A stretch of DNA of 10,898 nt from JBDTMC01 sp039934475 (GTDB taxonomy: Bacteria; Acidobacteriota; Terriglobia; Bryobacterales; Bryobacteraceae): the NCBI GenBank assembly GCA_039934475.1, contig JBDTMC010000260.1:1-10898 (forward strand), in the 5' to 3' direction. A program made the translations under genes and the position numbers. Every line of letters starts with the position of its first letter. Within the stretch, counting starts at the first letter, position 1. This document shows positions 6,136 through 10,898 of the stretch, piece by piece. The notes below the pieces were generated by a model. It was given only the letters and a program-made list of their open reading frames with translations. It searched no databases and was not told the DNA's origin.

Positions 6136-7521
6136 ATGGCGACTGTAATCAAAAGCACTCTGTGGCTTACCGCGTTCTGCGGTCTACTGCCAGCATTGGC
6201 GAGTGCCGAAACCGCAATTGAAACTCGGATCGCGGCCGTTGAGGCCGCTGCCAAATCTGCTCAAAGCGCAGGCGACAACGCCTGGATGCTGGTGAGTGCC
6301 GCATTGGTCCTGATGATGACCGGGCCCGGGCTGGCCCTCTTCTACAGTGGCCTGGTGCGCAAGAAGAACGTGCTCGGCACCATGATGCAGAGCTTTATGA
6401 TGATGGCTCTCGTCACCGTGCTCTGGGCGTTAGTTGGGTATAGTCTCGCCTTCGCCGAGGGCACCGCCTTCATCGGCGATTTCCGCTACATCTTTCTCAC
6501 GGGTGTCGGTAGCGCCCCCAACGCTGACTATGCCGGTACCATTCCTCAGCAGACGTTCATGGTCTATCAGATGATGTTTGCCATCATCACTCCGGGCCTC
6601 ATCGCGGGCGCCTTCGCCGAACGCATGAAGTTCAGTGGCATGACCCTGTTCACCATCCTCTGGATGTTTCTAGTCTACTTTCCCATGGCCCACATGGTGT
6701 GGGGCAAGGGCGGGCTCTTGAATGCGTTCTTAGGCGGAGCCATCCCGTGCTTCGATTTCGCCGGGGGCACCGTCGTCCACATTACGTCTGGCGTATCGGC
6801 GCTGGTGTGCGCTCTTTACCTCGGCAAGCGCGCCGGCTACCCAGAAGGCATGAAGCCGCACAGTCTCGTTCTCAGCTTCATCGGCGCCTGCCTCCTTTGG
6901 GTTGGTTGGTTTGGTTTCAATGCCGGTAGCGCATTGGGCGCCTCCAGCTTGGCAACCAGTGCGTTTGTCGCCACGCATTTCGCAGCTGCCACTGCCGCGC
7001 TCGGCTGGATGTGCGCCGAGTGGATCAAGAACGGCAAGCCCAGCGCCCTCGGGGGCATCTCCGGAGCCGTCGCCGGACTCGTCGCCATCACTCCCGCTTC
7101 CGGCTTCGTGAAGCCGATGCCAGCCCTCTTTCTGGGCTTCGTCGCCGGTCTCTTCTGCTACTACATGTGCACTGCTGTAAAACACAAGTTCGGCTACGAC
7201 GATTCTCTCGATGCCTTCGGCGTCCATGGCGCGGGCGGCACACTTGGAGCCATCCTCACCGGCGTGTTCGCAACCAACGCCGTCAACGACGCGCTGAAAG
7301 ATGCCGCCGGCAAACCCCTTCCTCTTGGTTTGGTGGATGGCAACCCCATGCAAGTCGTCAACCAGTTGATCGGCTGCGCCATCGCCTGGGGTCTTGCCAT
7401 CGTCGGCACGCTCATCATCCTCAAGGTTTGCGACATGACCGTCGGCCTCAGAATGTCGAGGGAAGACGAACTCGCCGGCATGGACGTCAGCCTGCACGGC
7501 GAAGAAGGGTACATCCTGTGA
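6136..7521 (+). CDS. amtB: Ammonium transporter (Amt/AmtB family)
   Basis: A 461-residue inner-membrane channel conducting ammonia/ammonium. The ATG at 6136 has AGGGAG nine bases upstream; the frame is open to 6097 but that extension is hydrophilic and lacks a site. Residues 1-23 or so form a signal peptide (LWLTAFCGLLPALASA, cleavage likely before ET), as in E. coli AmtB. About eleven membrane helices follow, starting NAWMLVSAALVLMMTGPGLA. Functional residues recognisable against AmtB: the Phe of MMFAIITPGLIAG (gate), the Trp of HMVWGKGG (periplasmic ammonium site), D207 and H215 in DFAGGTVVH (AmtB D160 and H168), FGFNAGSAL, and H364 in DAFGVHGAGG (AmtB H318, the second of the twin histidines). 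The stop overlaps the glnK start by one base, so GlnK is made with the channel it blocks when nitrogen is plentiful. Confidence 0.97.
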   Translation: MATVIKSTLWLTAFCGLLPALASAETAIETRIAAVEAAAKSAQSAGDNAWMLVSAALVLMMTGPGLALFYSGLVRKKNVLGTMMQSFMMMALVTVLWALVGYSLAFAEGTAFIGDFRYIFLTGVGSAPNADYAGTIPQQTFMVYQMMFAIITPGLIAGAFAERMKFSGMTLFTILWMFLVYFPMAHMVWGKGGLLNAFLGGAIPCFDFAGGTVVHITSGVSALVCALYLGKRAGYPEGMKPHSLVLSFIGACLLWVGWFGFNAGSALGASSLATSAFVATHFAAATAALGWMCAEWIKNGKPSALGGISGAVAGLVAITPASGFVKPMPALFLGFVAGLFCYYMCTAVKHKFGYDDSLDAFGVHGAGGTLGAILTGVFATNAVNDALKDAAGKPLPLGLVDGNPMQVVNQLIGCAIAWGLAIVGTLIILKVCDMTVGLRMSREDELAGMDVSLHGEEGYIL

Positions 7522-7859
7522 TGAAGAAGATCGAAGCGATCATTCAGCCTTTCAAGTTGCAAGAGGTCGTCGATTCCCTTAAGGCCGCAGGCATCGATGG
7601 AATGACGGTCAGCGAAATCAAAGGCCACGGCCGCCAGGCGGGCCACACGGAGGTCTACCGCGGCATGGAATACAAAGTGGACTTCCTCCCCAAAACCAAA
7701 GTGGAGATGGTGGTGCCGGATACCCGGGTGGACGAGATTCTGGAATTGCTGGCCGCCGCTGCGCGCACCGGCAAAATCGGCGACGGCAAGATCTTCGTCT
7801 ATCCGGTGGAAGACGCCGTTCGTATCCGCAACGGCGACCGCGGCGAATCGGCGTTATAG
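7521..7859 (+). CDS. glnK: P-II nitrogen regulatory protein (GlnK)
   Basis: A 112-residue P-II trimer subunit, exactly the family length. P-II proteins bind ATP/ADP and 2-oxoglutarate and signal nitrogen status to AmtB and other targets. Visible signatures: N-terminus MKKIEAIIQPFKLQEV, the T-loop GHTEVYRGMEYKVDFLPK with Y51 at the classical uridylylation position, and the C-terminal signature TGKIGDGKIFV at 83-93 forming part of the nucleotide site. The ATG at 7521 shares its A with the amtB stop, so translation is coupled. The linkage to amtB is why I call it GlnK rather than GlnB. Whether Y51 is modified depends on a GlnD enzyme not seen here. The 3' end overlaps the stop codon of the convergent WYL gene by 6 bp. 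Confidence 0.96.
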   Translation: MKKIEAIIQPFKLQEVVDSLKAAGIDGMTVSEIKGHGRQAGHTEVYRGMEYKVDFLPKTKVEMVVPDTRVDEILELLAAAARTGKIGDGKIFVYPVEDAVRIRNGDRGESAL

Positions 7860-8828
7860 CGCGGGTAGGCTGCCGCGGCCGCCCTCAGCGGCTTCGGCGG
7901 CCCTCCGCGCCAGCTTCGCGAACACTTCCCGTAGTTCCGGCGGTTCCCGCACCACCACCCGGCAACCCATACTTAACAACATCGCTGCAAAGGTTTCCAG
8001 CGTGTCGCGTCCACAACGCAGGGTTGTGCCTCCATCCTCTTCCCGCATCGAAACGCGGTGCAGCGGAATGCGCGTGCTTACTGCCGCCAGCGGTGATTCC
8101 AACCACACTTCCACGAGATGCGCCGACTGCACAAACGGCATCCCCTCGTGCAGGTATTCCTTGATGTCGAAACCCACCGGGCGTTCAAACACTTCTTCGC
8201 GCAGTTCGGGCTGCGAAACCCGGTCCAGCCGGAACGTCCGCAAGGCCTGGCGCATCTGGCAGCGTCCCGCCATATACCAACGCCCGTCCATGTGGATCAC
8301 TCCGTACGGTTCCACATCGCGCTGCGACGAAGCGCCGTCGTGCGCCTCATACGTGAAAGCCAGCCTTCGCCGCAAGCGGATCGCGGTGGCCACGCGGATC
8401 AACAACTCCGCCGGCGTCGATACCACCCATGGGCCCGGCTCCAGCGCCACCACCTCCTCCACCGTCTGCACGCTCTCGCGCAGCGGACCCGGCAGCACGC
8501 GGCCCAGCTTCGCCGCCGCGCCTTCCGTCGCCGGTGCAAACGCCGACAAACCGAGGTGCCGCAATCCCCGCAGTCCCAGCATGAGAGCAAACGCTTCTTC
8601 GTCTGTGAACATTAGCGGCGGTATACGAAATCCAGCCTTCAACCGGTATGAGCCACCCACCCCCCTCGTGCCCTCCACCGGAACGCACAAATCCTGAAGC
8701 CGCGCGATGTACCGTTGCACCGTTCGTGGGCTCACTTCCAGCCGTTCTGCCAGCTCCGCCCCGCTGACGTGCTCGCGCGCCTGCAGAATTTCAAGCACGG
8801 TCAGCACGCGCATAATCGGGTCGTACAT
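7854..8828 (-). CDS. WYL-domain transcriptional regulator (YafY-like)
   Basis: 324 residues from the ATG at 8828. An N-terminal winged helix-turn-helix (SGAELAERLEVSPRTVQRYI, about residues 20-45) is followed by a WYL ligand-sensing domain: RDVEPYGVIHMDGRWYMAGR, in which the family's W-Y-L reads W-Y-M at 184-186, and then RTFRLDRV. A C-terminal WCX-type region completes the usual architecture. WYL domains sense ligands such as nucleic acid or nucleotides; the ligand here is unknown. I chose 8828 over the ATG at 8837 because AGGA (8840-8837) is then eight bases upstream, while for 8837 it touches the start codon, and because relatives usually begin MYDP or MYHP. The gene diverges from the DinB gene, with a palindrome in its putative promoter, suggesting autoregulation. 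Confidence 0.93.
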   Translation of the reverse strand: MYDPIMRVLTVLEILQAREHVSGAELAERLEVSPRTVQRYIARLQDLCVPVEGTRGVGGSYRLKAGFRIPPLMFTDEEAFALMLGLRGLRHLGLSAFAPATEGAAAKLGRVLPGPLRESVQTVEEVVALEPGPWVVSTPAELLIRVATAIRLRRRLAFTYEAHDGASSQRDVEPYGVIHMDGRWYMAGRCQMRQALRTFRLDRVSQPELREEVFERPVGFDIKEYLHEGMPFVQSAHLVEVWLESPLAAVSTRIPLHRVSMREEDGGTTLRCGRDTLETFAAMLLSMGCRVVVREPPELREVFAKLARRAAEAAEGGRGSLPAL

Positions 8829-8848
8829 GATTTTCATCCTGCCACGAA

Positions 8849-8878
8849 ATTACGACAGGGGTTGTCGGGAATTGCCAA
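8849..8878 (-). promoter_or_regulatory. Putative promoter of the WYL regulator gene
   Basis: On the minus strand TTGGCA (8878-8873) and CGTAAT (8854-8849) are separated by 18 bp, a plausible sigma-70 pair. The predicted start is near 8842, just ahead of the AGGA ribosome binding site, leaving a very short leader. The palindrome at 8853-8867 lies between the two hexamers. Confidence 0.4.
8853..8867. promoter_or_regulatory. Candidate operator CGACA-N5-TGTCG
   Basis: Perfect 5-bp inverted repeat with a GGGGT centre in the 100-bp space between the divergent WYL regulator and DinB genes. It falls in the spacer of the regulator's putative promoter, where a bound repressor would block polymerase, and 62 bp upstream of the DinB start. 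Binding by the adjacent WYL protein is inference from position and symmetry. Confidence 0.45.
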
Positions 8879-8928
8879 TACTCTGGTTCTCGGGGAGCGC
8901 CAAAGCCGCCCCGCAAGGAGATCTTCAA

Positions 8929-9414
8929 ATGGAAATGACTGCAACCCAAACAACGGTAATAGCACCGGAAGCGCTACTGGAACACTGGCAGGGTCATCGC
9001 CGCCTCACGCGCCGCGTGATCGACGCCTTTCCGGAGGACAAACTGTTCAGCTTCTCGATTGGGTCGATGAGACCGTTTTCCGAAATGGCAATGGAGTTTA
9101 TAAAGATGGCCGAACCGATTGCCAGGGGTGTCGCTACCGGATCCTGGTCCGCTTGGGAGGAGTCCAAAGCTCCCACCACAAAAGCGGAAATCCTCGCCCT
9201 GTGGGACGCCGGCACCACAGCACTCAACACCATCTGGCCGACAATTCCGCCCCATCGCTTCGCTGAAGTAGATAAGGCTTTCGACCAGTGGGAGAATGCT
9301 GGGATCAACACCATCCTCTACGGGATTGATAATGAGATCCACCATCGCGGCCAGGGCTACGTGTACTTGCGGGCTCTGGGGATTGAGCCGCCTGCCTTCT
9401 ACGACCGCAGCTGA
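8929..9414 (+). CDS. DinB-family (DinB/YfiT four-helix) protein
   Basis: A 161-residue protein of the DinB superfamily, four-helix bundles that usually bind a metal through three histidines and include thiol-dependent transferases (such as bacillithiol S-transferase); most members are uncharacterised. Supporting sequence: LLEHWQGHRRLTRRVIDAFP at the N-terminus and DNEIHHRGQGYVYLRALGIE near the end, the typical DinB HHRGQ-x-YVYLR finish. The canonical C-terminal HxxxH reads N135-x3-H139, and the helix-2 histidine position appears to be Glu (E56 in SEMAMEFI), so the metal site may differ or be absent. The start is the ATG at 8929 with AAGGAG eight bases upstream; the frame extends back to 8707 only as antisense of the WYL gene. 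Divergence from a WYL regulator is a common pairing and suggests that regulator controls it. Confidence 0.88.
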   Translation: MEMTATQTTVIAPEALLEHWQGHRRLTRRVIDAFPEDKLFSFSIGSMRPFSEMAMEFIKMAEPIARGVATGSWSAWEESKAPTTKAEILALWDAGTTALNTIWPTIPPHRFAEVDKAFDQWENAGINTILYGIDNEIHHRGQGYVYLRALGIEPPAFYDRS

Positions 9415-9416
9415 AG

Positions 9417-10466
9417 CTACGAGTGCGCCGTTCCGGCGGCCTGATAGAGGAACGTCCATTCTTCTTCCGAAATACCCAGGAACGCCTCTACCACCTCGGG
9501 ATCAAACTGCCGCCCGGCGCACCGTTGCAGTTCGCTAATTGCTTCCTGCTTCGTCTTGGCCTTGCGATAAGGGCGATCGATCAACATCGCATCGATCGTA
9601 TCGACCACGGCAAAAATACGGCTGGCTAACGGGATGTCAGCACTCGCAAGACGTCCCGGATAGCCTGTGCCGTCGAATCGCTCATGGTGATGGAGCACCA
9701 TTGTCGCCACTGGCCTTAAATGTCTGACTTTCGAAAGAATACGCGCTCCAATTTCCGGGTGAAGGCGCATTTCCGCCCACTCTAATTCGGTCAACGGACC
9801 CATCTTTCGAAGTATGGCATCGGAAACGCCAATCTTTCCAAGGTCGTGCAGCAGCGCACCGCGTCCGAGATTCGCGAGATGTTCTCCCGTAATTCCACAC
9901 GCACGGCCCAAAAGCAGCGCCAGTTGGCTCACACGCCGCGAATGAGAGCCGGCTTCATGCGCCCTCGCATCCAACGCCATCACCAACGCATCCAGCAGCG
10001 AATCCGAAATATCGGGAGAAGCCAGGCGCGCCACCATCTGTTCGACATCCGGATCCATTGCCGAATGCTCGCTCTCTTCCAGTTCCGGTGGTGGAATCCA
10101 AGGGTATTTACTAGTGATTACCAAGTCGACTGCAGCTTCAAAAGCAGCTCGTTTTACCGGCTTGGGCAGATAATCTCTCGCCCCCAGTTTCATCGCTTGA
10201 ACGGCCGTTCTGACATCGTTCGCGCCGGTAACGACGATCACCGGAGGCGCCGCCGCAAGAGCGCGTACATGCCTTAACAGTGTCAATCCGTCCATCACCG
10301 GCATCCCAATATCCGTGATTACCAAGGCGATTTCATCATTCTTGAGGACATGGAGAGCCTCAGCGCCATCCTTCGTTTCCCTGGGCGTAAATCCCAAGCC
10401 TTCCAACCATCTGGAAAACAGCTCTCGAACGGCTGGCTCATCTTCTACAACTAACGCCGAGGGCAT
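9417..10466 (-). CDS. Response regulator with HD-GYP output domain (probable c-di-GMP phosphodiesterase, RpfG-like)
   Basis: 349 residues. Residues 1-115 are a receiver domain: E8/D9 acidic pocket, phospho-acceptor D52 in VITDIGMPVMDG, T80, and K102 in LPKPVK. Residues about 155-345 are an HD-GYP domain: H175 in GSHSRRVS, the HD pair H207-D208 in LLHDLGKIGV, histidines 259-261 and DGTGYPG at 265-271. HD-GYP proteins hydrolyse cyclic-di-GMP to pGpG or GMP, so phosphorylation of D52 by a histidine kinase (not seen here) probably controls breakdown of this second messenger. All motif residues are intact. The ATG at 10466 follows a GGAGG about ten bases upstream. The gene stands alone and converges on the DinB gene with a 2-nt gap. 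Confidence 0.96.
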   Translation of the reverse strand: MPSALVVEDEPAVRELFSRWLEGLGFTPRETKDGAEALHVLKNDEIALVITDIGMPVMDGLTLLRHVRALAAAPPVIVVTGANDVRTAVQAMKLGARDYLPKPVKRAAFEAAVDLVITSKYPWIPPPELEESEHSAMDPDVEQMVARLASPDISDSLLDALVMALDARAHEAGSHSRRVSQLALLLGRACGITGEHLANLGRGALLHDLGKIGVSDAILRKMGPLTELEWAEMRLHPEIGARILSKVRHLRPVATMVLHHHERFDGTGYPGRLASADIPLASRIFAVVDTIDAMLIDRPYRKAKTKQEAISELQRCAGRQFDPEVVEAFLGISEEEWTFLYQAAGTAHS

Positions 10467-10898
10467 ACAGTTAATTCCTCCCCCTTGAGCTGGACTCCTC
10501 CCCTATTATCTCGATATTTGCCATTTTTTTCCCAATAGTTTAACGGAAGGGCCCACTCAATTGATGCGATCACCGCTCGAAAACATTACTATCTCTACCA
10601 CGTTACCAACTCGCGGTTTCAGATTATCGTCAACTTGGCTATTGCGCGCAGAGGAGCGACGATGCCCCTGCTGTAAGCGCCTGACAAACCCTCGATAGCA
10701 GCCCTTTATTTTGCAGTGCATAACGCCGGTCTCCCTCCGCCACCTTGTTCCCGCGACATTCTCAAAGCAGCCGTAAATTTTCACAACCATATGATTCAGT
10801 GGGAGTTGCCAATTTCTCACCGATCTTCTTAGCTGTTTTGCAGAGCAAAAATCTTAAGTCCCGAAAGACAGTGCTTCCACTTCTGGTCGCTTTGGTAT
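10467..10898. other. Non-coding stretch upstream of the HD-GYP gene
   Basis: About 430 bp of lower GC content than its surroundings, without a convincing gene. An 87-codon minus frame at 10557-10820 has no family resemblance I recognise and no clear ribosome binding site. On the minus strand TTGGGA (10535-10530) and GATAAT (10510-10505) could be a promoter for the HD-GYP gene, though their 19-bp spacing is long. Otherwise I see nothing. Confidence 0.45.

Noticed and set aside
6730..7497. 255-codon minus-strand frame opposite amtB
   Set aside because: It is a mirror frame of a highly conserved transporter gene in GC-rich DNA; the product is Asp/Glu/Gly/Ala-rich without a domain.
7011..7520. 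Long Arg-rich upstream extension of the glnK frame
   Set aside because: It is out-of-frame reading of amtB; the P-II protein clearly begins at MKKIEAI, position 7521.
8707..8928. N-terminal extension of the DinB frame
   Set aside because: It is antisense to the WYL gene start; ATG 8929 with AAGGAG at the right distance is clearly the start.
10557..10820. 87-codon minus-strand frame near the right edge
   Set aside because: No ribosome binding site and no recognised family; kept only as a note in the non-coding stretch.

Overview
The window is about 10.9 kb of moderately GC-rich bacterial chromosome, roughly 58-60 % GC by eye. The gene families and their pairings recall Acidobacteriota, Bryobacterales/Solibacter-like: SNF2 helicase plus SWIM protein, a WYL regulator facing a DinB gene, PIN-type toxin-antitoxin modules, Amt/P-II, and an HD-GYP response regulator. 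This assignment rests on remembered protein resemblance, not on a marker gene, so it is tentative. There are no rRNA or tRNA genes, no CRISPR array, and no intact transposase.

Left part (1-5527), an accessory, defence-flavoured block. The window opens inside a decayed minus-strand remnant of a superfamily 2 helicase of the type found in TOTE conflict proteins. A vapBC toxin-antitoxin pair follows on the minus strand, with a perfect 7-bp inverted repeat in its promoter region. Divergent from it is a two-gene plus-strand operon: a large SNF2-family helicase and a SWIM zinc-finger protein with a lysine/alanine-rich, histone H1-like tail, separated by 3 nt. A 95-bp imperfect palindrome (REP/MITE-like, arms containing ATGGGGAC and GTCCCCAT) lies in the gap between that operon and a convergent minus-strand DUF433/DUF5615 antitoxin-toxin pair. 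The DUF5615 toxin carries a clear frameshift: the missing family C-terminus is intact in another frame just downstream.

Middle (5528-7859). A 600-bp stretch without a convincing gene precedes the ammonium transporter amtB and its P-II partner glnK. Their stop and start codons overlap by one base, the classical nitrogen-status operon in which GlnK gates AmtB.

Right part (7854-10898), housekeeping or regulatory genes. A WYL-domain regulator converges on glnK and diverges from a DinB-family protein. The 100-bp space between them holds a CGACA-N5-TGTCG palindrome placed between the regulator's putative -35 and -10, suggesting autoregulation and control of the DinB gene. A REC/HD-GYP response regulator (probable cyclic-di-GMP phosphodiesterase) converges on the DinB gene with a 2-nt gap. 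The final 430 bp upstream of it contain no convincing gene.

I do not see a wholly new system. The most unusual material is the left block: two PIN-type toxin modules (one frameshifted), a helicase remnant and a palindromic repeat around an apparently intact SNF2-SWIM operon.
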